The notes below the pieces were generated by a model. The model did not search any database and was not told the origin of the DNA. It saw only the letters and a list, made by a program, of their open reading frames with translations. The translations under genes were made by a program, and so were the position numbers. 64,000 nucleotides of DNA. It comes from Hyphomicrobiales bacterium. Lineage in GTDB: Bacteria; Pseudomonadota; Alphaproteobacteria; Rhizobiales; Beijerinckiaceae. The stretch spans positions 1,550,001 through 1,614,000 of the forward strand of contig CAKNFP010000002.1 in NCBI GenBank assembly GCA_930633525.1, in the 5' to 3' direction. Within the stretch, counting starts at the first letter, position 1, and each line of letters starts with the position of its first letter. This document shows, in pieces, positions 18,113 to 25,792 of this stretch.

Positions 18113-18594
18113 TGGGACCTCGCACCGGCCAGCATACCGGCAAGTGGACCGGGCGTCTGGACATAGGTTTCGCGCACTTCGAGCTGGACTACACGGGCCT
18201 CGCGGGCGGTCAGCCAGGGAGCGATCAGATGCCGGGGCACGCCGAGCGATTCGAGCTCGTTCGTCGCAGCCGCCATGAAACGGTCGGCGCGATCCAGGTC
18301 GGGCGCCTCCGTGTCCCGCATGACGGCGCGGCCCTTGAGCTGGAAACTGACGTAGTCCGAAGGGCTGACAAAGGTAGCCGCAATCCGCCCGGTCTGCCGG
18401 ATGTCGTCTGCGAGGCGCGGCCATTGCCAGGCGGAGAAGATGATCTCGATCGCTTCGCGATCTTCCGAGAGATGGAAGCCGACGCCGCGTCCCGCGGATG
18501 GACGCCCGGCCGCATCAGCCCCGGCGATGATGCACATCAGCGGCCGCCTGAAAAATTCGAGAAGGTTGTCGTCAAGCCGCACGGCCGTCCCCAT
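18109..18594 (-). CDS. Pyridoxamine 5'-phosphate oxidase-like flavoprotein
   Basis: A 161-residue single-domain protein of the PNPOx-like split-barrel family. Typical elements are PLMCIIAGADAAGRPSAGRG near the N-terminus, WPRLADDIRQTGRIAATFVS, and YVSFQLKGRA near residue 80. Members bind FMN or F420 and reduce varied small molecules or act as sensors. It overlaps the fused regulator gene downstream, whose N-terminal domain is of the same superfamily, so the two may form a mixed dimer. The substrate is unknown. Confidence 0.82.
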   Translation of the reverse strand: MGTAVRLDDNLLEFFRRPLMCIIAGADAAGRPSAGRGVGFHLSEDREAIEIIFSAWQWPRLADDIRQTGRIAATFVSPSDYVSFQLKGRAVMRDTEAPDLDRADRFMAAATNELESLGVPRHLIAPWLTAREARVVQLEVRETYVQTPGPLAGMLAGARSQ

Positions 18595-18844
18595 CGCCAG
18601 TCTGAAGCCTGCTTAGCAAAATTTTAGGATATCCGGCACGCCTTGCACATTCATTTAGGAACGCTCGTTTTTCCAGCGCGCTATAGAGGCGCGGCACGGC
18701 GGGACGTCGTGGAGACGGATAACGCTCAGTATCGGCGGATGCACCATCCGGGCACACCGATGCCGCACAGTCATCGGCTCCCGCGACAAGCCACTTATAC
18801 AGCATCCGGAACGCAACAACGATCCATCGAGAGGAGATCGACGC

Positions 18845-19690
18845 ATGACGCATGCACCTTCAAACGAAAATGGAATGCCCCTGAGCGCCGACCAGCTCGA
18901 CGCCTACCTCACGAGGATCGGCCTGGAGCGGCCCGCTTCCCTCGACGTCCACAGCCTGTCGATACTGCACCGCGCTCATCTCATGACCTTCACCTGGGAG
19001 GCGCTGGACGCCTTCATGGGATGGCCGTCCTCGGTCACCCCGGCAGCCGCTTTCACCAAGATGGTGGAAGGCAAGCGTGGCGGCTGGTGTTACGAAATGA
19101 ACGGGCTTTTCGGTGCGGCGCTCGCCGTACTCGGCTTCCGGGTCACGCGTCTTTGCGGCGGCGTTAACCGGGAAACCCTTGGCGATATCGCCATCGGCAA
19201 CCATCTGACCCTGCGTGTTGACCTTGACGGTCCTTATCTCGCTGAAGTCGGTGTGGCAGATGCCATCGTCGAACCGATTCCCCTTGTCGTCGGGCCGATC
19301 AGGCAGCGCGGGTTCGACTTTGCGATCACGGTAGCAGAAGGCGGCTGGCTGCGTTTCAACAATCATGAGCGTGGCATCGCCAAAAGCTTCGATTTCCGCC
19401 CTGATCACAGCGACGAGGCGACCATGGCCGCGACACATGGCTGGCTGATGCAGGATCCCGGCTCGCCGTTCACGAACGCACTCGCGGTTCTGCGCCACAC
19501 GGCGGACGGCTATATCGCCCTGCAGAACGATAGCCTGCGCCACGTGACGGCGAACGGGATACGCGAGCAGCGCATCACGAGCGCCGACCACCTCGCCGAA
19601 ACGCTCGAAACCGTTTTCGACCTCGATGTTCCTCAGTCCAACCGCGTCTGGGACAAGATCCAGGCGATCGGTCGCGACAAGGCGGCCTGA
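18845..19690 (+). CDS. Arylamine N-acetyltransferase family protein
   Basis: A 281-residue cytoplasmic protein of the NAT family, which moves acyl groups from acyl-CoA to arylamines or hydrazines. The catalytic cysteine is C82 in KRGGWCYEMNGLF and the histidine is H120 in IGNHLTLRV. The third triad residue, normally Asp in a DVGFG motif, appears here as E134 in LAEVGVADA. GAGAGGAG precedes the ATG by a suitable distance. It is divergent from the PNPOx-like operon and is followed 39 bases later by a YceI gene. An acyl-transfer role in biosynthesis rather than xenobiotic metabolism is possible. Confidence 0.88.
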   Translation: MTHAPSNENGMPLSADQLDAYLTRIGLERPASLDVHSLSILHRAHLMTFTWEALDAFMGWPSSVTPAAAFTKMVEGKRGGWCYEMNGLFGAALAVLGFRVTRLCGGVNRETLGDIAIGNHLTLRVDLDGPYLAEVGVADAIVEPIPLVVGPIRQRGFDFAITVAEGGWLRFNNHERGIAKSFDFRPDHSDEATMAATHGWLMQDPGSPFTNALAVLRHTADGYIALQNDSLRHVTANGIREQRITSADHLAETLETVFDLDVPQSNRVWDKIQAIGRDKAA

Positions 19691-19729
19691 ACGGCGTCGC
19701 TTTCCCACTATGGTTCGAAGGAAATACCC

Positions 19730-20347
19730 ATGCTGCGCATCGCCGCATTCTCCCTCGGTCTTGCATTGAGCACAACCTTCGCCGTCGCCGCCTCGAATGA
19801 TTCGGCGCCCGGCGGCGCCTACAAGACCGATCCCTCGCATTCGAGCTTCCATTGGTCGTTCAACCACTCGGGACTGTCCCACTACACGGCGCGCTTCACG
19901 AAGGTCGATGCGCGGCTCGATTGGCACCCGGAAAGGCCGGAGGCATCCACACTTTCGGTCGTGATCGATCCGCTTTCGGTTCGCACCGATTACCCCTGGC
20001 CGGAGCGGGTGGACTTCGACGCGAAGATCGGGGGCGACGAAGCGTTCCTGGCCGCCCGGTCGATCACCTTCCTCTCGAAAACGATCCGGGTGACGGGCGA
20101 GAAGACCGGCGTGGTCGAAGGCCTCCTGACTTTCCGTGGCGAGACGCATCCCGCGACCCTCGACATCACTTTCAATGGCTCGATGGCCAAACACCCGATA
20201 ATGGGCGTCCCGAAGATCGGCTTCTCGGCGACCGGCAGCATCCGGCGCAGCGAATGGGGACTGGACTTCGCGGTCCCCGAACTCGGCGACGCAATAACCT
20301 TCGCCATTGAAACGCAGATGGTTCCGGCCAATTATCAGTTCCAGTGA
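19730..20347 (+). CDS. YceI-family periplasmic lipid-binding protein
   Basis: A 205-residue secreted protein: signal peptide MLRIAAFSLGLALSTTF with cleavage after AVA, then the YceI beta-barrel starting at YKTDPSHSSFHWSFNHSGLS. Later family blocks are SLSVRTDYPWPERVDFD and TFRGETHPATLDITFN. YceI proteins bind isoprenoid-type or other hydrophobic ligands in the periplasm and are often stress-linked. It lies just downstream of the N-acetyltransferase gene and may be cotranscribed with it. The ligand is unknown. Confidence 0.9.
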   Translation: MLRIAAFSLGLALSTTFAVAASNDSAPGGAYKTDPSHSSFHWSFNHSGLSHYTARFTKVDARLDWHPERPEASTLSVVIDPLSVRTDYPWPERVDFDAKIGGDEAFLAARSITFLSKTIRVTGEKTGVVEGLLTFRGETHPATLDITFNGSMAKHPIMGVPKIGFSATGSIRRSEWGLDFAVPELGDAITFAIETQMVPANYQFQ

Positions 20348-20530
20348 ACGGCGAAGGGGGGCTTCCGGTGGTCGCTCGTTCAAGGGGGGATGATCGGCTA
20401 ACACGCTAAAATGAACGGGCGGAATGGCGGAAAATAAAGAGAAAAGCGAGGGGCTGACGCAAGATAAAGCCCGGAAAATTAATGTCGAAATCGATATGAT
20501 TAATCTAAATCGCTGAACCGCCCTGTTCGA

Positions 20531-21082
20531 ATGAATTCGATGGAAATGAGCAATAATCTTTCAGAAATATCTACGAATGAGCTTATGAAAGTGGCCGATT
20601 ATAAGTCAAATCCCAACAAGGATTCGGCTTATAACGCAACTGAAATCCTTTTCAAAAGGTGGCGGTGCGGAGTCGATACGGAATTTCTAGTTGGGCTTCT
20701 AGAATCCGAAAAAACCTATGAGCGGCTCCGTGGCGCATACTATCTTGGGGAACTGGGCGGAGCTGTAGAGGGACTGTTGAGCTCAGCCGTAAAGCTTGCA
20801 GACGACCCTCTTTCTAGCTGTCGTCGCGCTTTCGTTGGATATATGATTACCTCTCAGGCCTATGATGAGGCGATTGCCCGCGGCTTGGCCAAATGCTTGC
20901 TGGATTTCCATCTTCCCGTGCGGCTTGCCGTTATCAAGTGGGCAGTCGGAACCGCTGGTAAGAGACTTGAAAAATTTTCCCAGTTGGTCGAGGTGAGAGC
21001 CGGCGCTGTAGAACCCTCGTTTCGAAACCCGTTAAGCGACGAATTCTGGTCCGAATCGAGTCGAAAGAGGGCTATCTGTTGA
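20531..21082 (+). pseudogene. Unknown HEAT-like repeat protein, 3' end disrupted by IS21 element
   Basis: The frame encodes 183 residues, the last one and the stop contributed by the inserted element, whose end falls exactly on a codon boundary at 21077. The protein is helical, with repeat-like segments (YERLRGAYYLGELGGAVEGL, PLSSCRRAFVGYMITSQAYD, PVRLAVIKWAVGTAGKRLEK) suggestive of HEAT repeats. No signal peptide or membrane segment. Base composition and codon use are AT-richer than the neighbours, a sign of transfer. If the right flank at 24058 is the original continuation, only six more codons follow before a TAG, so little may be missing. I do not recognise a function; small HEAT-like proteins include immunity proteins, but nothing here proves that. 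Confidence 0.55.
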
Positions 21083-21106
21083 TTTCCACTGAGAGCTGAC
21101 CCGGCG
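21077..21106. repeat. IS21 left terminal inverted repeat
   Basis: Begins TGTTGATTTCCACTGAGAGC and matches the reverse complement of 23542-23571 over 30 bases without mismatch. A related inner copy follows at once at 21107-21129. Confidence 0.95.
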
Positions 21107-21130
21107 TTTCCACCGAGAAGTGACCCGCCT

Positions 21131-21943
21131 TTAGGTATCGTTCGTGTTGGTCGTGGTGGTCAAGTTCCTGCGTTTCTCCTTCGTTGGTTTGGGATCGTGC
21201 GCCGAGCTATTCTTGAAGCGGAAGCTGTCGTTTCCGGTTTCCAGGATGTGGCAATGATGGGTGAGCCGATCGAGCAGCGCGGTTGTCATCTTGGCATCGC
21301 TGAAGACACTGGCCCATTCGCTGAAGCTCAGGTTGGTCGTGATGATGATGCTGGTGCGCTCGTATAGTTTGCTCAGCAGATGGAAGAGCAGCGCGCCACC
21401 TGAAGCGCTGAACGGCAGGTATCCCAGCTCGTCGAGGATCACGAGATCGGAGTGGACGAGGCGATTGGCGATCTGTCCTGAACGGCCCTGTGCTTTTTCC
21501 TGCTCCAGCGCATTGACCAACTCGACGGTGGAGAAGAACCGGACCCGTTTGTGATGATGCTGGATGGCCTGGACGCCGATCGCGGTTGCGATATGCGTCT
21601 TACCCGTGCCGGGACCGCCGACCAGGACAATGTTATTGGCGTCGTCGAGGAAGTCGCAGCGATGAAGCTGTTGCACGAGCGCCTCGTTGATCTCGCTGCT
21701 GGCGAAGTCGAAGCCGTTCAGATCACGGTAGGCCGGGAAGCGTGCCGTCTTGAACTGATATGCGGTCGATCGGACCTCTCGTTCGGCCGTTTCCGCCTTG
21801 AGAAGCTGGGACAGGATCGGAATGGCAGCCTCGAATGCCGGCGATCCTTGCTCGGTCAGATCACCGACGGCGTGGGCCATCCCATGCATCTTCAATTGCC
21901 GTAGCATGATGACGATCGCGCCGCTTGCCGGGTTATGACGCAT
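21131..21943 (-). CDS. istB: IS21-family ATP-binding transposition protein IstB
   Basis: A 270-residue AAA+ ATPase: IstB N-terminal region, Walker [10 protein letters not shown] near residue 107, Walker [13 protein letters not shown] near 170, and a sensor region [16 protein letters not shown]. IstB assembles on target DNA and stimulates the IstA transposase. The ATG at 21943 overlaps the end of istA by 11 bases, giving the usual coupled istAB pair. The C-terminal tail is a low-complexity Lys/Asn/Thr run ([11 protein letters not shown]). Length and motifs look intact. Confidence 0.95.
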   Translation of the reverse strand: MRHNPASGAIVIMLRQLKMHGMAHAVGDLTEQGSPAFEAAIPILSQLLKAETAEREVRSTAYQFKTARFPAYRDLNGFDFASSEINEALVQQLHRCDFLDDANNIVLVGGPGTGKTHIATAIGVQAIQHHHKRVRFFSTVELVNALEQEKAQGRSGQIANRLVHSDLVILDELGYLPFSASGGALLFHLLSKLYERTSIIITTNLSFSEWASVFSDAKMTTALLDRLTHHCHILETGNDSFRFKNSSAHDPKPTKEKRRNLTTTTNTNDT

Positions 21944-23459
21944 GGCGAACCTCCGTCTTTCTCAAGGTATCGTATCGCTCGACATTGGCCTTGGGCTCAT
22001 TGGTGAGTGTCAGCGCCTGGGGTGCGTCAAGGGTCGGCGGTGTGGAGGATTTGCCGTCGACGAGGCGATGCAGCAGGTTCAGCACATGCATTTTGGTTGG
22101 AACGCCGGACTTCAGCGCCATGTCGACGGCCGAGAGCACTGCTTGTTCGTCGTGCTGGAGAACAAGAGCCAGGATGTCGACCATCTCGCGATCGCCGCCC
22201 GGCTTTTTGAGCAGATATTGCTGCAAGCTCTTGAATGCCTCCGGCAGCTCGATGAAGGGAGCGCCGTTGCGTAGAGCGCCGGGCTTGCGCTGCACGACCG
22301 CCAGATAATGCCGCCAGTCGTAAATGGTCTGGCCCGGCCGGTCATGGGAACGATCAATGACGCGACGATGCTCGCAGACGATCTGACCTTCCGCGGCAAC
22401 TACGACCCGTTCCGGGTAGACGCGAAGGCTTATCGGTCGATTGGCAAAGGATGCCGGGACGCTGTAGCGGTTGCGCTCCAGATGTACGAGGCAGGTTGGT
22501 GTCACGCGCTTGGTATATTCCACAAAGCCGTCGAACGGCCGGGAAACAGGCATAAGGGCTGGCGCCTCCTCAGCCCAGAGGTCGGCAATGGTGCCACGTA
22601 TCTGACCGTGCGGGGTCTTTGCCCAGAACTCCTTGCATCGAAGCTCAAGCCAGTCATTCAGGGCTTCCAGTGATGGAAAGCGCGGGATGGGTTGAAAGAA
22701 GCGATGACGAGCATCCTGAACATTCTTCTCGACCTGTCCCTTCTCCCAGCCGGAAGCAGGATTACAGAATTCCGGCTCGAACACGTAGTGACTGGCCATC
22801 GCCATGAAGCGGACATTGACGTCGCGCTCCTTGCCACGACCAACCTTGTCGATCGCCGTGCGCATGTTGTCGTAGATGCCTCGACCGGGAATGCCGCCAA
22901 AGACGCGGAACGCATGATTGTGCGCGTCAAATAGCATCTCGTGGGTCTGCAGAAGATAAGCCCGGACGATGAAAGCGCGGCTGTAGCTCAGCTTCGTATG
23001 AGCAATCTGCAGCTTCGTGCGCTCATTGCCGATGATCGCCCAGTCCTCCGACCAGTCGAACTGGAAGGCCTCGCCAGGTTCAAACGCCAAGGGCACAAAT
23101 GTCCCACGGCCCGTCGTCTGCAGTTCCCTCTGCCAATCGTCCCGCCATTCCCGAGCAAATGCCGCCACGCGATTGTAGGAGCCCTCGTAGCCAAGGCTGA
23201 CCAGATCGACATGCAACTGCTTCATCGTCCGCTTCTGCTTGCGGCCCTTCTTGGATTCCGTCTTCAGCCAGGCCGACAACCGATCCGCAAACGGATCGAG
23301 CTTGCTCGGCCGCTCCGGGATGTTGAACTTCGGCTCCACGCCGCCGGCACGCAGGTATTTGCGGATGGTATTCCGGGAAAGGCCGGTCCTGCGGCAAATC
23401 TCCCGGATCGATAGATGTTCTCGAAAATGCCAGCGTCGGATCACGCTCAGTAATGCCAT
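21933..23459 (-). CDS. istA: IS21-family transposase IstA
   Basis: A 508-residue transposase. An N-terminal helix-turn-helix ([20 protein letters not shown], residues about 17-36) is followed by a DDE catalytic core with [10 protein letters not shown] and the later ELRCKEFW region containing the glutamate. The ATG at 23459 has GGAG 8 bases upstream. The frame is open to istB with no visible damage, so the element may still be active. Its first 125 codons are repeated in the adjoining duplication. Confidence 0.94.
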   Translation of the reverse strand: MALLSVIRRWHFREHLSIREICRRTGLSRNTIRKYLRAGGVEPKFNIPERPSKLDPFADRLSAWLKTESKKGRKQKRTMKQLHVDLVSLGYEGSYNRVAAFAREWRDDWQRELQTTGRGTFVPLAFEPGEAFQFDWSEDWAIIGNERTKLQIAHTKLSYSRAFIVRAYLLQTHEMLFDAHNHAFRVFGGIPGRGIYDNMRTAIDKVGRGKERDVNVRFMAMASHYVFEPEFCNPASGWEKGQVEKNVQDARHRFFQPIPRFPSLEALNDWLELRCKEFWAKTPHGQIRGTIADLWAEEAPALMPVSRPFDGFVEYTKRVTPTCLVHLERNRYSVPASFANRPISLRVYPERVVVAAEGQIVCEHRRVIDRSHDRPGQTIYDWRHYLAVVQRKPGALRNGAPFIELPEAFKSLQQYLLKKPGGDREMVDILALVLQHDEQAVLSAVDMALKSGVPTKMHVLNLLHRLVDGKSSTPPTLDAPQALTLTNEPKANVERYDTLRKTEVRHAS

Positions 23460-23541
23460 GTCGATCACTCCAGAGCCCCCGCTGAAAACATGCGAGGGAC
23501 GGTTCAAACATGGGTCAATTCTCAATGGAAATATCGCGCTG

Positions 23542-23571
23542 CGCCGGGTCAGCTCTCAGTGGAAATCAACA
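23542..23571. repeat. IS21 right terminal inverted repeat (first copy)
   Basis: Perfect inverse of 21077-21106, ending TCAACA at 23571. An identical second copy ends the duplication at 24028-24057. Confidence 0.95.
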
Positions 23572-23945
23572 GCCAAGGGCACAAATGTCCCACGGCCCGT
23601 CGTCTGCAGTTCCCTCTGCCAATCGTCCCGCCATTCCCGAGCAAATGCCGCCACGCGATTGTAGGAGCCCTCGTAGCCAAGGCTGACCAGATCGACATGC
23701 AACTGCTTCATCGTCCGCTTCTGCTTGCGGCCCTTCTTGGATTCCGTCTTCAGCCAGGCCGACAACCGATCCGCAAACGGATCGAGCTTGCTCGGCCGCT
23801 CCGGGATGTTGAACTTCGGCTCCACGCCGCCGGCACGCAGGTATTTGCGGATGGTATTCCGGGAAAGGCCGGTCCTGCGGCAAATCTCCCGGATCGATAG
23901 ATGTTCTCGAAAATGCCAGCGTCGGATCACGCTCAGTAATGCCAT
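23572..23945 (-). pseudogene. Truncated second copy of istA 5' end
   Basis: The first 125 codons of istA, starting at an ATG at 23945 with the same GGAG ribosome-binding site, are repeated and then run into the inverted repeat of the first copy and stop at 23556. It retains the helix-turn-helix but no catalytic domain. If translated, it would make a DNA-binding fragment able to compete for the element's ends; this is inference. Confidence 0.9.
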
Positions 23946-24057
23946 GTCGATCACTCCAGAGCCCCCGCTGAAAACATGCGAGGGACGGTTCAAACATGGG
24001 TCAATTCTCAATGGAAATATCGCGCTGCGCCGGGTCAGCTCTCAGTGGAAATCAACA

Positions 24058-24547
24058 GCCGCGCTGTCCAATGTGTAGTGGATGAGATTATCGTCAGGCT
24101 TAACGCTGGAGGAGGAAGCGGGCAGCTGGCCAGCAAGGCCTTCGCGGGAGCTCACCGATGATAAGTTGCTGGGCGTTTCGAGCTCTAGCGGGTCCCCGAT
24201 GGTTCGTTCAAATTTACTTAGATTGAGCACTTAGGACCGCCGGGCATCTTGTCGCATATCTCGTGGCAGCGGTGGAGGTTGCCGCCGTGAAACTACCCTT
24301 GCAGGTAGATGCAACAGTTTTTTGGTTTCGTAAAGAACCTAGCCTCGGATGATGAGGATAGCGCGGTGAGTTGGGTGCCATCCCCTCAATCTGAGGAGAC
24401 ATGGGCCGGCATCGCCGCCTTGTACGCCTTGTAGATGCACAGGCTGGCCATCATGATTGAGAGGGGAGCCCCACCCCAACGCGCGTTTGCCTGCAAAGTG
24501 GCGTACTTGGGCTGGATCGATCGGGCGCGTTACGGTTGCATCCGGCC
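24058..24547. other. No recognisable gene
   Basis: The 490 bases between the IS21 duplication and the AraC gene hold only short frames without plausible start signals or known motifs. Composition is mixed, moving from AT-richer near the element to the GC-rich background. It may contain the displaced right flank of the gene at 20531. Confidence 0.5.
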
Positions 24548-25570
24548 TCAGCGCGCGCGACCGCTCATCGCTTCACGCGGGGCCATACCGAATTGACGCC
24601 GGAAGGCCGTGGCGAAATTGGCCGGATTGGAATAGCCCGCGAGCAAGCTCGCGTCATGCACAGTGCACTCACCTGCCGCGAGGATAGCGAAGGCCCGCTC
24701 CAGACGGCGATTGCGCACATATTCGAACAAGCTTTGGTGTTCCGAGAGCCGGAACAGCCGCTGCAAGCCGCTGGCGTTGATTCCGGCTTCCCGGGCAATC
24801 ACCTCGACGCTCAGGGATCCGGCGAGATTTGCGCCGATGAACTCTTTTGCCCTGGCCAGATGCAGCTTGTCCTTGCGCGTCAGGATCTCGCTGTCGTTCG
24901 CACGCGTCTCGCTGTGCATGATCGCCGCCAACGTCTCACTGACGATCTCCACAGCGCGGCCCTCCAGATAGAGGCTGCGCAGTTCCGGTAGGAACACGGA
25001 GGGCGAAATGAGTTGTCGGACAAGCTCGGCCACCCGGGGTGGCGGTGACCAGCGATGATCCGTCAGATGGTCCTTGAAAAGGCGGGCCACGTTGCCGCTG
25101 TCACTGGTCGCCGCCATCGCATCGAGATTCAGCCATTCAGGCGAGACCGAAACCACGACATGTCGAAGGCGTTGCGGTGTCCGCGAGCTGCGCTCGAAAC
25201 TCTCGGGACGCGTAGTCATGATGGCAGCGCTGTTGATGACGCCCTGCGGTCCTCCCTGGAACGCGAAGGGGCGGTCACCGATGCGCAGATCAACCGCGCC
25301 ATCCAGGAAGAAGATGCACGACAGACCCTCTTGCATCCACGACGTGGCTGTAAAAGCGTGCTCTTCGAACACGTCACTGACATGCAGGACAAGCCCGCGT
25401 CGTAGCTCCTCGTGCAGGAACTCGCCCGCCAACAGCGTGTCTTCCGGCGATAGCCGGTCGTCGGGACTATCCAGCGTTATCTGGCCGCGCTCCAAAAGGT
25501 CACGGACGCGAAGACGCTTGCGGCTTACCTGCGTTGCATGGCCATCGGAACCACGGTCGCGCGCCGTCAT
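24548..25570 (-). CDS. AraC-family transcriptional regulator
   Basis: A 340-residue regulator. The C-terminal 100 residues form the AraC double helix-turn-helix (SLSVEVIAREAGINASGLQRL, LFEYVRNRRLERAF, SLLAGYSNPANFATAFRRQF). The N-terminal part is a beta-rich ligand domain (LSCIFFLDGAVDLRIGDRPF). The start at 25570 is chosen because GGGAG lies 8 bases before it; the ATG at 25603 has none. It is divergent from the TonB-dependent receptor gene, the arrangement of siderophore-responsive PchR-like activators, so it probably activates the receptor operon when the ferric siderophore is present. Confidence 0.88.
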   Translation of the reverse strand: MTARDRGSDGHATQVSRKRLRVRDLLERGQITLDSPDDRLSPEDTLLAGEFLHEELRRGLVLHVSDVFEEHAFTATSWMQEGLSCIFFLDGAVDLRIGDRPFAFQGGPQGVINSAAIMTTRPESFERSSRTPQRLRHVVVSVSPEWLNLDAMAATSDSGNVARLFKDHLTDHRWSPPPRVAELVRQLISPSVFLPELRSLYLEGRAVEIVSETLAAIMHSETRANDSEILTRKDKLHLARAKEFIGANLAGSLSVEVIAREAGINASGLQRLFRLSEHQSLFEYVRNRRLERAFAILAAGECTVHDASLLAGYSNPANFATAFRRQFGMAPREAMSGRAR

Positions 25571-25792
25571 GGCAAGCACTCCCGCGATGGGCCAAACAGC
25601 CATCCGGCGCGATCACACCGGGAGCTGTGGGAGATAGAGGCGACCGAGAGGGGTTTCATTGGCACGCAAAGATATATATTTCCCTGCCAAAGGCCAGGGC
25701 ATTGTGATGAACGCAATCCAGCATTTAAAAATACCGCTAATTGATCTGTTTGGTCAAGATTTGAAGGTGTCTAAACAGACTGGAGAGCGATC

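Larger units (their letters stand above)
21077..23571. mobile_element. IS21-family insertion sequence (complete copy)
   Basis: A 2495-bp element bounded by perfect 30-bp terminal inverted repeats (21077-21106 and 23542-23571) with TG...CA ends, encoding IstA and IstB on the minus strand. Inner repeats of the same motif lie at 21107-21129 and 23512-23532, the multiple transposase sites usual in this family. No target duplication is seen: the left flank reads gctatc and the right flank gccgcg. An extra 486-bp partial copy is fused to its right side. Confidence 0.93.
23086..24057. repeat. 486-bp tandem duplication at the IS21 end
   Basis: Copy 1 is 23086-23571 and copy 2 is 23572-24057; they appear identical wherever I compared them. 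Each ends with the element's terminal inverted repeat. Copy 2 starts with GCC, and GCC also follows the element at 24058, so a 3-base microhomology could have guided the duplication. Confidence 0.93.

Noticed and set aside
18860..20404. Long minus-strand frame opposite the NAT and YceI genes
   Set aside because: Antisense to two genes with intact motifs and signal peptide; composition typical of a shadow frame.
21071..24063. Target-site duplication around the IS21 element
   Set aside because: Left flank (ggctatc) and right flank (gccgcgc) do not match over 4-8 bases, at either the first or the second right end.
25571..25792. Fur, Irr or RirA box before the siderophore receptor
   Set aside because: I looked for a 19-bp Fur-like palindrome and TTTAGAA-type repeats and saw no convincing match; a matrix scan would be needed.
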